The notes: generated by a model from the letters alone, not told the origin. A stretch of DNA of 35,942 nt from DASTDY01 sp035478375 (GCA_035478375.1 DATIJQ010000011.1:1-35942); one strand, 5' to 3'; shown: positions 1 through 6,809, numbered from the stretch's first letter. Numbers and translations: made by a program.

Positions 1-1
1 A

Positions 2-112
2 ACCACGGCAACAATGTTCGAAACAACGCTGCGCAAAAGCGTTGGCACAACAAATAGCACCGTAGATGTAGACTATATAGAACTATTAGGCCAGTTCGGC
101 AGCTCGCGCTAA
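2..112 (+). CDS. C-terminal fragment of an unidentified protein
   Basis: An open frame enters from the left edge and stops with TAA at 110-112, giving the last 36 residues of a protein that ends LLGQFGSSR. The tail is Thr/Ser-rich and has no motif I recognise. It converges on the next gene and the two stop codons overlap by a few bases, which is typical of this compact genome. Its identity cannot be decided from this fragment. Confidence 0.5.
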   Translation, partial: TTATMFETTLRKSVGTTNSTVDVDYIELLGQFGSSR

Positions 113-729
113 ACCTTTTTGACCGGGTCAAAGGTGTGCGCTAGGGTAAATCGCGTGCGGCGATAACTGAGCTCGCCGTGCCGTCCTTCACCATTAAAAT
201 ACGTGCCCTCGAGTTTACCTTGCGGCGTCATAACCAATTTTGTAACACCTTTATGAGCATCTATGTTGCCATTATCGTAGGTCATTTTTGGCGCGGCATC
301 AAACATAACAAGCAGCGTTGGCGTGCCATCAATTTCGACAAACTGCGCCACGCTTATTTTTGACGTCCACCGCTGGTAATACACTGTAACGTGTATGTGT
401 GAAAAGGTTTGGACCACCTCCATAATCACGCGCGACGTTATGTGTTTGCCAGCTTCGTTAGTGTATGACGATACCTGCTCGCCCAGCCACCGACCGCGCA
501 CATCTGGCACGCCAGTAACACCGAGCCACCTAAAGATTGGCCAATGCCAGGCAATATTGTCGAAAAAACTAAACAACAAACCATAGGCCGTCAAGGGCGA
601 TATCCCCTCAACCCAAAACGGCAAATTAGGGAATAATTGCACAAACGCCCAGCCAATTGCATAACTTACGACTGGCAAAAGGGCGGCAAAAAATATAACG
701 TGACTTGGTTTGCGGAGGTCTATATTCAT
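109..729 (-). CDS. Cap15-like protein: two TM helices plus beta-strand-rich receptor domain
   Basis: A 206-aa membrane protein. Two hydrophobic helices (about residues 10-33 and 44-65) are followed by a beta-rich domain that starts PDVRGRWLGE (75-84), continues through alternating-hydrophobicity strands, and contains HKG (159-161) and LEGTYFN (173-179). This order and these motifs resemble the 2TM beta-barrel family that includes Cap15, the membrane effector of CBASS anti-phage systems, where the barrel binds a cyclic nucleotide and triggers inner-membrane disruption. The family match is by pattern recognition. No CD-NTase or other CBASS gene is visible nearby, so a defence role is inference; a house-keeping sensor is equally possible. 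There is no Shine-Dalgarno sequence; an extended -10 box ends 7 nt before the ATG. Confidence 0.65.
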   Translation of the reverse strand: MNIDLRKPSHVIFFAALLPVVSYAIGWAFVQLFPNLPFWVEGISPLTAYGLLFSFFDNIAWHWPIFRWLGVTGVPDVRGRWLGEQVSSYTNEAGKHITSRVIMEVVQTFSHIHVTVYYQRWTSKISVAQFVEIDGTPTLLVMFDAAPKMTYDNGNIDAHKGVTKLVMTPQGKLEGTYFNGEGRHGELSYRRTRFTLAHTFDPVKKV

Positions 730-736
730 CGGATTA

Positions 737-742
737 AGTATA
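737..742 (-). promoter_or_regulatory. Extended -10 box of the Cap15-like gene
   Basis: On the minus strand TGC-TATACT ends 7 nt before the ATG at 729. Transcription would start almost at the start codon, so the mRNA is probably leaderless. No Shine-Dalgarno sequence fits in the gap. Confidence 0.6.
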
Positions 743-753
743 GCAGAGCACTA

Positions 754-1332
754 TTAAAAAATGGTTTTTAGCTTATTAATAAACCGCGGCAAGTGGCGGT
801 CAAAAATGATTGGGTCAGATTGCAGAATTTCGTCAAAGGTGTACCATTCGGTATCCAAAAATTCGCTTTTGTCGTATTGCAAAAAATCGTGCGTGTTGCC
901 GCGCAATAAATACCACAAGCTGACGTCAGTGTGGCCAGGCGTGAGACCGCCAGTTTGGTTGACCGTTATAAAAAACGGTTTGCCATTGCCGCGCAAAAAC
1001 GTCGCGGGCATGCTGAATTCTTCCTGCGCCTCGCGAATAACTGCCGCTTTTGGGTGCTCGTTAAATTTTACATGACCACCGGGCGGCAACCACAACTGCG
1101 CTTTAATATGATCAACAAGTAGAATACTGCGCTTATCGGGATCGACAAGCACAAAATAAGACACTAAATGCTTGGGTGGTACATCTGGTTTTTTGATTCT
1201 AAAAATATTTGCGCCACTGGTGAGCCACTGCAGAACGTCAGCTTGATGGGCACGTTCGAGATCGTCAAATGGCAGCACCGCCGCAACGTCAGCGGCAATT
1301 TCTGAAAGTAAATGTGAATTGAGGGCTTGCAT
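754..1332 (-). CDS. Nudix hydrolase
   Basis: A 192-aa protein with a complete Nudix box at about residues 86-108: GGHVKFNE, seven residues, then REAQEEF. This matches G-x5-E-x7-RE-x2-EE, the Mg2+-binding catalytic helix that hydrolyses nucleoside-diphosphate-linked substrates. The substrate cannot be told from sequence. An upstream extension of the frame to 1515 is open, but it runs antisense through the promoter and start of the next gene and has no conserved look. I chose ATG 1332 because a -10-like TACACT ends 6 nt before it. The gene reads toward the Cap15-like gene; the 24-base gap has that gene's -10 box. Confidence 0.85.
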   Translation of the reverse strand: MQALNSHLLSEIAADVAAVLPFDDLERAHQADVLQWLTSGANIFRIKKPDVPPKHLVSYFVLVDPDKRSILLVDHIKAQLWLPPGGHVKFNEHPKAAVIREAQEEFSMPATFLRGNGKPFFITVNQTGGLTPGHTDVSLWYLLRGNTHDFLQYDKSEFLDTEWYTFDEILQSDPIIFDRHLPRFINKLKTIF

Positions 1333-1338
1333 AGTTTG

Positions 1339-1344
1339 AGTGTA
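1339..1344 (-). promoter_or_regulatory. -10 box of the Nudix gene
   Basis: TACACT on the minus strand, 6 nt before ATG 1332, with no Shine-Dalgarno sequence between. This is the same short spacing seen at several other genes in the window. Confidence 0.45.
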
Positions 1345-1394
1345 GGGCGTTGGTGAGCGAGGAACAACCGCATTATTTACAACAAAAATAATGC

Positions 1395-1400
1395 TATAAT
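1395..1400 (+). promoter_or_regulatory. Extended -10 promoter of the GNAT gene
   Basis: TGC-TATAAT is a perfect extended -10 element, with only a weak -35. It lies 49 nt before ATG 1450, so this gene has a normal leader with a Shine-Dalgarno sequence, unlike several neighbours. Confidence 0.65.
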
Positions 1401-1449
1401 TGGTTAAGCTTTGTGAAGGCAGTTTTTGAGCGCACGGAGGGCAAACAAG

Positions 1450-2055
1450 ATGACGGAGTCTTACCCCTACGCGGATGAAGCGCGTGGCGCCAGAATCATC
1501 GACAAGTTCCAACAAGTGTGCCAGAATTACGGGCTTGTCGTTAAAGAAACGACAGTCGATTTTGCAGCCGCATCAGATCGCATCATTGACCTTTACCAAA
1601 GGACTCGTCCCGACTGTAATGCGCGGGATTTAGTTAGTGACTGCCAGCAGGCCGTCAATTTTAGGGCGGTCGTGCTTTACCATGCGTCAGATCCGGAGAG
1701 GCTGGTCGGACTTTGCGCAGTTAAAACTCCAACCACGGCTGACATAAACGGCGAGGCTGAACGGCTTATTTGCAATGCGCAGCGGCAACTGGGCATTCCC
1801 CTGGCTAACAGAGTTTACTGCCGTGACCTTGCGGTAACTCCCGAGTTCCAAGGTTTAGGAATCGCGAGTGGCTTGGCATGGACGGCACGAAACCTTTGGC
1901 GTCAGGCCGAAGGGACAATCACGCTGAGCCGCATCCGCCCAAATAATCGAGCGTCGATGTTCGCAGCAACTGAAATGGGTCAGGCCTCACTGGGCATCTA
2001 CGACACCACAACAGACAAGTACATCTGGTGGGGAGTTATTCCGCCAACGAACTGA
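1450..2055 (+). CDS. GNAT-family N-acetyltransferase
   Basis: A 201-aa protein with GNAT motif A, DLAVTPEFQGLGIASGL (about residues 126-142). Q134-G-L-G-I is the pyrophosphate-binding loop for acetyl-CoA, and a strand-rich core surrounds it. The acceptor substrate is unknown. ATG 1450 is preferred over an earlier in-frame start at 1426 because GGAGG lies 9 nt upstream. It ends in TGA and is followed by strong hairpins. It uses codons such as CGG, AGG and GGA that are sparse in neighbouring genes, which may mean recent acquisition; that is an impression, not a measurement. Confidence 0.85.
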   Translation: MTESYPYADEARGARIIDKFQQVCQNYGLVVKETTVDFAAASDRIIDLYQRTRPDCNARDLVSDCQQAVNFRAVVLYHASDPERLVGLCAVKTPTTADINGEAERLICNAQRQLGIPLANRVYCRDLAVTPEFQGLGIASGLAWTARNLWRQAEGTITLSRIRPNNRASMFAATEMGQASLGIYDTTTDKYIWWGVIPPTN

Positions 2056-2081
2056 CAGCCCCCGAACATCACAGAGCATCT

Positions 2082-2124
2082 GCCCCGAGATCTGGAATGC
2101 CCTGCCCATTCCAGATTTTCGGGG
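2082..2124 (+). terminator. Hairpin downstream of the GNAT gene
   Basis: Nested inverted repeats: TCTGGAATG (2091-2099) pairs with CATTCCAGA (2107-2115), and outside these GCCCCGA pairs with TCGGGGC. There is no long T-run after the outer stem, so it may protect the 3' end or act with the next hairpin rather than terminate alone. Confidence 0.5.
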
Positions 2125-2176
2125 CGCTCCCATTTCTGGCAAAAACGCCTGCAGATTGCTTTTTTGTCTTTCGCTC

Positions 2177-2220
2177 AACAAGAAAATGGCTCGACCAAAA
2201 AGGTCAAGCCATTTTCTTGG
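2177..2220. terminator. Bidirectional terminator between GNAT gene and tRNA-Met
   Basis: CAAGAAAATGGCTCGACC pairs with GGTCAAGCCATTTTCTTG around an AAAAA loop with one mismatch. The A-rich left flank and T-rich right flank make it usable from both strands: for the GNAT gene on plus and for tRNA-Met on minus. Its right arm overlaps the encoded CCA end of the tRNA. Confidence 0.65.
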
Positions 2221-2294
2221 TAGCAGCGACTGGAATTGAACCAGTGACCTTGGGCTTATGAGTCCCACGCTCTAACCAACTGAGCTACGCTGCC
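2218..2294 (-). tRNA. tRNA-Met (CAT), elongator
   Basis: A full cloverleaf: acceptor GGCAGCG pairs with CGCTGCT, D-arm GCTC/GAGC, anticodon loop CTCATAA, T-arm around GGTTCAATTCC. D-loop and variable regions match elongator tRNA-Met rather than initiator or Ile2. A CCA triplet directly follows position 73. The last anticodon-stem pair (31-39) is A-G, which is non-canonical. It is transcribed from an extended -10 promoter at 2309-2337. Confidence 0.9.
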
Positions 2295-2308
2295 ATGTTC
2301 GATTTGTT

Positions 2309-2337
2309 ATTGTATCAAAAAACCGCCGCAGTGACCA
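2309..2337 (-). promoter_or_regulatory. Promoter of tRNA-Met
   Basis: The minus strand carries TGGTCA, a 17-nt spacer and TGA-TACAAT (extended -10). The -10 ends 14 nt before the tRNA 5' base, leaving a leader of about 7 nt. Confidence 0.6.
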
Positions 2338-2344
2338 GAGGCGG
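2317..2344 (-). terminator. Minus-strand terminator overlapping the tRNA-Met promoter
   Basis: On the minus strand CCGCC pairs with GGCGG around a 12-nt loop and is followed by six T. The T-run forms part of the promoter spacer of tRNA-Met. No minus-strand gene ends here, so it may shield the tRNA from antisense or read-through transcription. Confidence 0.5.
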
Positions 2345-2407
2345 CGTGGGGTTGTGCGCATTACTTAATTTAGGTAGACTAAATTTAGCATAAGCAGTGG
2401 AGTAGGT

Positions 2408-2950
2408 ATGGAATTTAGAAGCAACTCGCCCGGTACGAACGGTGGTAATGGCAACACGCAGTCGCAAACACCGCGGTTCCAAAGTCACACGCCAACGCCT
2501 TTTAATGGTCCGTCGCACGAAGGACCAATGTATCACGGCAAAAAGAAAGTCCTTATAACTGGCGGCATTATTTTGCTGGCGCTTATTGTTTTGGCCTTTG
2601 CTGGCCTTATGAGCTGGCGCTACTTTAATGGCGCCGAACGGTTTGTAAAAGGCGACCAATACCAAGCAGTCTTTTTGACTAACGGCCAGGTTTACTTCTG
2701 TAAACTCAGCCAAGTTGACAGCCCGTACGTAAAATGCGACGACATTTACTACTTGCAAGTACAGCAAAGCGTGCAGCCAACCGACAAATCGCAGCAAAAT
2801 CAAAACCCACAAGTTAGCCTCGCTAAACTGGGCAGCGAATTGCACGGCCCCGAAGACAACATGCTCATTAACCGTAGTCAGGTATTGTTCTTTGAGAATT
2901 TGCAAGACAGCGGCAAAGTTGTCCAAGCTATAAAATCGAACCACAAGTAA
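2408..2950 (+). CDS. Single-pass membrane protein, unknown function
   Basis: A 180-aa protein with a disordered Asn/Gly/Pro/Gln-rich cytoplasmic N-terminus (residues 1-45), one TM helix (about 48-70) and an extracytoplasmic domain. The domain includes QYQAVFLTNGQVYFCKL, a Gln-rich linker near 122-135, and an ending that says ISINRSQVL-like strands (INRSQVLFFEN). The layout matches conserved but uncharacterised membrane proteins of Saccharibacteria and their relatives. Start ATG 2408 has GGAG/AGG purines upstream. It is closed by a strong terminator and is probably monocistronic. I do not assign a function. Confidence 0.8.
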   Translation: MEFRSNSPGTNGGNGNTQSQTPRFQSHTPTPFNGPSHEGPMYHGKKKVLITGGIILLALIVLAFAGLMSWRYFNGAERFVKGDQYQAVFLTNGQVYFCKLSQVDSPYVKCDDIYYLQVQQSVQPTDKSQQNQNPQVSLAKLGSELHGPEDNMLINRSQVLFFENLQDSGKVVQAIKSNHK

Positions 2951-2958
2951 CGCCATAT

Positions 2959-2990
2959 AAAAACGCCGGGCGCTTGACCCGGCGTTTTTT
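2959..2990. terminator. Rho-independent terminator, bidirectional
   Basis: AACGCCGGG pairs with CCCGGCGTT around a 7-nt loop, followed by TTTTTT and preceded by AAAA. It serves the membrane-protein gene on plus and the 37-aa gene on minus. Confidence 0.85.
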
Positions 2991-2993
2991 GGT

Positions 2994-3107
2994 TTAGCAG
3001 AATGGACAACTGTCTGGGTTTTCGGCTTGTTTTTGCTTAAGTTTTTTAAGCACCTCGGCCGCGTCGTTATTAGCCGCCTTTTTAGGGGTAGATTTTTTGG
3101 TTGGCAT
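2994..3107 (-). CDS. 37-aa Lys-rich protein ending in CPFC
   Basis: A very short frame that reads MPTKKSTPKKAANNDAAEVL, continues with a charged helix (KKLKQKQ) and ends DSCPFC. ATG 3107 has a good Shine-Dalgarno sequence (AGGAG) at a suitable distance, and the frame ends at a bidirectional terminator. The basic N-terminus resembles a nucleic-acid-binding tail, and the terminal CxxC could be a metal ligand or a redox pair. It lies divergently from the thiol/redox operon. The RBS, terminator and clean codon pattern support it as real. Function is unknown. Confidence 0.6.
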   Translation of the reverse strand: MPTKKSTPKKAANNDAAEVLKKLKQKQAENPDSCPFC

Positions 3108-3138
3108 TGCCTTGCTCCTGTTTATTTTTAGGCAGAAC

Positions 3139-3169
3139 TTTGACATGTAGGGTCAAAATCTGATATACC
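3139..3169 (+). promoter_or_regulatory. Promoter and candidate operator of the redox operon
   Basis: TTGACA (3140-3145), an 18-nt spacer and TGA-TATACC (3161-3169). The -35 is embedded in a perfect inverted repeat, TTTGAC N7 GTCAAA (3139-3157). That places a dimeric-repressor site exactly where it would block RNA polymerase, and between this operon and the divergent 37-aa gene. Confidence 0.6.
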
Positions 3170-3223
3170 CTATAGTATAAGCGTAAGCGATTACAACACA
3201 CAAATCAATTAGGACTTACACAC

Positions 3224-4117
3224 GTGGGCACCGTACTGTCGTACATGGCTTCGGCCGATCTAGATAGCACCATCAATACTTTGTCATTGACAACAGTAGG
3301 TATTGCTGCTGTGCTATTGGTTATTTTTGTGGTTCTGTCGCTGACGCTGGTCAAAAAATGGCCAAAAGTTAAGTTGCCTTTATTTTTGGCGATTGCTATT
3401 ACGGTGGTGGGTTCGACGATCATCATTGCTGGGGGTACGGTGTATCTCAATACGCATTCGTTTACCGGCGGTCCGATCCACTGGCACGCTGACTTCGAAA
3501 TTTGGGCCTGCGGTAACGAAGTTGACCTGCGAGACCCGACGGGCCTCAGCAATAAAATTGGCACGCCAACCCTGCATGAGCATAACGACAAACGCATCCA
3601 CTTAGAAGGCGTACCGATCACACCAAAAGACGCCAGCCTTGGCAACTTTATGGATGTTGTTGGTGGCCAGCTTACCGGCAATACGCTCATTGTACCGCTC
3701 AACGACAGCAAGTACTTCTACGACACACCATCCGAAGAAGATGGCGACGGTAACGGCGCGCCCGCCCCCGAACTTGTCACGCCGTTTATCCATACTCGTG
3801 CCGACGGCAAAGTCGCTGCATTTGTTAACGGCCAAAAATGTGGCGACCAAATCGCGCAGGTGCAAGTGTTTGTCTACCAATATAACCAAGCCAATGACAC
3901 ATACAGCCAGATGAAAGTAAAAGATCCCGCCAACTATAGCATTACCGGCAACGAAAACGTCCCACCCGGCGACTGCGTTATTATGCAGTTCGGTCCAGCC
4001 ACCGACCGCACGCCGTACCTCTGTAAACAGTACGGCATTCGCGACAAAGATAAGTGTGGCGAGTTTGGCGTGCCGCCCGACCAACGCAAAGTATGCACCA
4101 TGACGGAGGTTAAATAA
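3224..4117 (+). CDS. Membrane protein with HxHADF / HEH / IHLEG extracytoplasmic domain
   Basis: A 297-aa protein with two TM helices (about 21-43 and 51-74) and a large outside domain. The domain holds HWHADF (86-91), HEH (118-120) and IHLEG (125-129), a histidine set that suggests metal binding. It also has six cysteines (ACG, KCG, DCV, LCK, KCG, VCT) that could form three disulfides. Similar HxHADF proteins occur in archaea and Patescibacteria, to my recollection without a known function. The start is GTG 3224 with AGGA 9 nt upstream; ATG 3245 is an alternative. Its stop overlaps the ccdA start (TAATG), so the two are translationally coupled. It could be a metal- or thiol-dependent substrate of CcdA. 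Confidence 0.75.
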   Translation: MGTVLSYMASADLDSTINTLSLTTVGIAAVLLVIFVVLSLTLVKKWPKVKLPLFLAIAITVVGSTIIIAGGTVYLNTHSFTGGPIHWHADFEIWACGNEVDLRDPTGLSNKIGTPTLHEHNDKRIHLEGVPITPKDASLGNFMDVVGGQLTGNTLIVPLNDSKYFYDTPSEEDGDGNGAPAPELVTPFIHTRADGKVAAFVNGQKCGDQIAQVQVFVYQYNQANDTYSQMKVKDPANYSITGNENVPPGDCVIMQFGPATDRTPYLCKQYGIRDKDKCGEFGVPPDQRKVCTMTEVK

Positions 4118-4824
4118 TGTTTGATTTACCGACTATTGGTTTGGTTGTGGGTTCAGCTGCCATCGACTCCATAAATCCCTGCGCAATCGGCGTGCTTATT
4201 TTAATGGTATCGGTAGTTTTGGGCAGCGGTCAGTCAGTTAAACGCTTACTACTCCTTGGCAGCGCGTACATTGGGGCGATTTACGTCACATATTTGGCGG
4301 CTGGTCTAGGTCTGGTGTACTTTTTTTCGGCAATTCCGATTTTAATTGCCGAATATTTGTCCATCGCCGTCGGTCTGCTCGTCATCTTAGCTGGCGTGCT
4401 CGAAATCAAAGATTTTTATTGGTACGGCAAAGGGTTTAGCCTAGAAATCCCCAAAACCTTCGCCAAAAAAATTCAGGAATGGTCAATGAGCAGCGCCACA
4501 TCTGTTGTTGGCGTCATGCTGCTTGGCGCTTTTGTTGCGGCAGTGGAACTCCCCTGCACCGGCGCGCCATACCTGGCAATTATTACCGTGCTTCGTATCA
4601 ACTTTGACTGGCAAGCCTTTTTGCTTATGGTACTGTACAATGTTATTTTTGTGGCACCGCTGCTGGCAATTTTGGGCATGGTGGCTGGTGGCGCCAAAAT
4701 CAGCGCCGTCCAAAAATGGAAAGAAGACGCCAAGGGCGGCATGCGCCTCGGCATTGGGTTGTTACTTATCGGACTCGGCTGGATTTTGATTTTAATTGCC
4801 AACGGGGTCATCAATTTTGGATAA
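4117..4824 (+). CDS. ccdA: CcdA/DsbD-type transmembrane thiol-electron carrier
   Basis: A 235-aa polytopic membrane protein with about six TM helices. SINPCA (Cys22) and ELPCTG (Cys147) lie in equivalent helices of the two halves. This is the CcdA/DsbD beta-domain pattern, in which the two cysteines carry reducing equivalents from cytoplasmic thioredoxin to extracytoplasmic proteins. It sits between a Cys-rich outside-facing protein and an FAD disulfide reductase, which fits a thiol relay. It overlaps the preceding stop by one base. Confidence 0.85.
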   Translation: MFDLPTIGLVVGSAAIDSINPCAIGVLILMVSVVLGSGQSVKRLLLLGSAYIGAIYVTYLAAGLGLVYFFSAIPILIAEYLSIAVGLLVILAGVLEIKDFYWYGKGFSLEIPKTFAKKIQEWSMSSATSVVGVMLLGAFVAAVELPCTGAPYLAIITVLRINFDWQAFLLMVLYNVIFVAPLLAILGMVAGGAKISAVQKWKEDAKGGMRLGIGLLLIGLGWILILIANGVINFG

Positions 4825-5104
4825 GCGCCGCCCCACCAGCATTGTAAAGCGCTCACCTGGCCACCTTGAAGACTACGACGAACGCAAACTGTACGCCAGC
4901 ATTTACGCCTCATGCTTGTCGGTGCGCACTCCTGTCGGGTCGGCCGAACTGACCGCCGCGCGGGTGTGCAAAGACGTGCTGCCGTGGCTCAAAAAGAAGC
5001 CCGAAGTCACATCGTTAGACATCCGCTTGCAGGCTCACGAACATTTTAAAATTTATAACCCCGATGCGGCGTACATGTACTTGCATCATCGTATAATGGC
5101 ATAA
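4817..5104 (+). CDS. Stand-alone ATP-cone domain protein
   Basis: A 95-aa protein that is essentially one ATP-cone: VKRSPGHLEDYDERKLYASI at the N-terminus, then helical segments ending HEHFKIYNPDAAYMYLHHRI. ATP-cones bind ATP/dATP and normally regulate ribonucleotide reductases (NrdA/NrdD) or form part of NrdR. Here neither the reductase nor the zinc ribbon of NrdR is attached. The start overlaps the ccdA end; TTG 4817 and TTG 4796 are both possible, so the exact start is uncertain. Its place in a redox operon suggests nucleotide-level control of a thiol system, which is inference. Confidence 0.75.
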   Translation: MDKRRPTSIVKRSPGHLEDYDERKLYASIYASCLSVRTPVGSAELTAARVCKDVLPWLKKKPEVTSLDIRLQAHEHFKIYNPDAAYMYLHHRIMA

Positions 5105-5117
5105 AGGACAAACAAAA

Positions 5118-6491
5118 ATGGCAAAACAAAAATTTGACTACGACCTTATAGTAATCGGCAGCGGTGGTGGTGGCAGCGTGGCCGCCCACATAAGTAGCGA
5201 TGCGGGTAAACGCGTGGCCATTATCGAACACGAACCAATTATGGGCGGAGAATGCCCCAACTGGGGTTGCGTGCCAACTAAATCGTTGCTGTACGCCGCC
5301 GAAATCTACGACGCCGCGCGCCACGGCCAGCCATTTGGCATCCGCGGCGCAACGCTCGGCTATAACTATCCGTCAATTAAAGCCTGGAAGGACTTAGCCG
5401 TGCACCGCACCGGCACCTACCAAGGCAAAAAACTGTTCGAATCCGAAGGCATCGACGTCATTAACGGCACCGCCCACTTTATTTCGCCCAACGAAATTAC
5501 CGTTAACCGCCGCCACTACAGCGCCGAAAACTTTTTGTTGGCTACTGGGTCGCACACCTTCATCCCGCCAATCGAAGGGCTAGAACAAGTCGGCTATGTT
5601 ACAGCTCGCGAAGCCGTTGATCTCACTCGCCCACCAAAATCACTGTTTATTGTTGGCGCCGGTGCTATTGGCTGCGAATTCACCGAGCTATTTAGCATCT
5701 TCGGCACAAAAGTCTACTTGGCCGACATAACCCCGCGCCTGCTCATGAAAGAAGACGAAGAAGTCGGCGAACTAGTCCGCACCATTTTAGAAGAAAAACG
5801 TGGTGTCAGCGTGCTTATGAACACCAAAGTCATGAAAGTCACCAAAGAAGGCATGGCTAAACGCGTGCACTTCCAGCAAGGGCGCGAGATGCATTCGGTT
5901 AAAGTTGACGAAATCCTCATCGCCACTGGCAAAATGGCCAACGTCGACATGGGGTTAGAGAACGCCGGCGTTGACTACACCCCCAAAGCCATCACCGTCA
6001 ACGAACACATGCAAACCAGCGCCAAGCACATTTTTGCCGCTGGCGACTGCGTTGGTCCCTACCAATTTACCCACACCGCCATTTACCAGAGCAAACTGGC
6101 CGCGCATAATATGTGGCACAAACAAAAAGTGGCGGCTGATTATCGGGCGATTCCGCGCTGTATATTTTTGGAGCCAGAGATTGCATCGGTGGGCTTAAGC
6201 GAAGACGAATGTATCCGCCGCGATCTCAAAATTAAAAAAGCCCTGGTGCCAATTTCTATTATCGCCCGCAGCAACACCACCAACACCGACGACGGCTTTG
6301 TAAAAGTCATTACCGAACAAGATGGCACCTTAATTGGCGCCAGCATCGTCAGCCCGCGCGCCGGCGAGATGTTGCATGAACTTACCCTGGCGATCCAGTA
6401 CGGCCTGACCGCCCAAGAAGTCGCCAATACTATCCACGCCTTCCCCACCTGGAGCGAAGCCGTGCGCATTGCCTGTGCAAAAATTAACTAA
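5118..6491 (+). CDS. FAD-dependent pyridine nucleotide-disulfide oxidoreductase
   Basis: A 457-aa protein of the dihydrolipoamide dehydrogenase/mercuric reductase family. The FAD fold is GSGGGGS (14-20), the redox pair C46 and C51 lies in GGECPNWGCVPTK, the NAD(P) fold is near residue 180 (VGAGAIGCEF), the second FAD contact is FAAGDC, and a C-terminal dimerisation domain follows. The canonical HAHPTLSE that supplies the catalytic His reads HAFPTWSE (440-447), so the second His is Phe. That argues against a true lipoamide dehydrogenase. No pyruvate or 2-oxoglutarate dehydrogenase genes are near. Shine-Dalgarno AAAGGA precedes ATG 5118. A role as reductant source for CcdA is plausible but unproven. 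Confidence 0.85.
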   Translation: MAKQKFDYDLIVIGSGGGGSVAAHISSDAGKRVAIIEHEPIMGGECPNWGCVPTKSLLYAAEIYDAARHGQPFGIRGATLGYNYPSIKAWKDLAVHRTGTYQGKKLFESEGIDVINGTAHFISPNEITVNRRHYSAENFLLATGSHTFIPPIEGLEQVGYVTAREAVDLTRPPKSLFIVGAGAIGCEFTELFSIFGTKVYLADITPRLLMKEDEEVGELVRTILEEKRGVSVLMNTKVMKVTKEGMAKRVHFQQGREMHSVKVDEILIATGKMANVDMGLENAGVDYTPKAITVNEHMQTSAKHIFAAGDCVGPYQFTHTAIYQSKLAAHNMWHKQKVAADYRAIPRCIFLEPEIASVGLSEDECIRRDLKIKKALVPISIIARSNTTNTDDGFVKVITEQDGTLIGASIVSPRAGEMLHELTLAIQYGLTAQEVANTIHAFPTWSEAVRIACAKIN

Positions 6492-6521
6492 CATATGCTT
6501 TAGTTGCGTTACAATAAAGGT

Positions 6522-6785
6522 ATGAATGACAACCCATTACAGCTTCGCAACCTCACTAGCGATGACTTAGCCATGCTTGCAGATATTGGCGTAACCACCC
6601 GCGAACAATTCGACCGCATGGGTGGTGACAAAACCTATTTGCTGCTTATGGAGACCGGCAAAGTCAGCGACACCGATCTGCTATACCGTTTGCGCGGCGC
6701 CGAACGTGACATAGACTGGAAAATACTGGCCGAACGCGACCAACAGCGCACAAAATCACGCTTCGTCGACGTAGACGAACCGTAA
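6522..6785 (+). CDS. TfoX C-terminal-domain-like protein
   Basis: An 87-aa protein matching the TfoX/Sxy C-terminal domain pattern: LRNLTSDDLAMLADIGVTTR, then a helix with YLLLMETGK and LLYRLRGAERDIDWKIL. The fold is a helix-hairpin-helix-like bundle. TfoX is linked to competence regulation in gamma-proteobacteria, but isolated TfoX-C proteins have no firm function. ATG 6522 is chosen because a -10-like TACAAT ends 6 nt upstream and AAAGG sits in the gap. An earlier in-frame start at 6504 would place the -10 inside the gene. Confidence 0.75.
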   Translation: MNDNPLQLRNLTSDDLAMLADIGVTTREQFDRMGGDKTYLLLMETGKVSDTDLLYRLRGAERDIDWKILAERDQQRTKSRFVDVDEP

Positions 6786-6809
6786 TTACTGTAGTAAACT
6801 AGCTGCATC

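Noticed and set aside
1333..1515. 61-residue N-terminal extension of the Nudix protein up to an ATG at 1515
   Set aside because: It lies antisense to the promoter, Shine-Dalgarno sequence and first codons of the GNAT gene and has no domain-like pattern; ATG 1332 has its own -10 box.
2315..2956. 213-aa minus-strand frame across the membrane-protein gene
   Set aside because: It is the antisense shadow of a gene with clear TM topology, RBS and terminator, and it runs through a terminator and the tRNA promoter.
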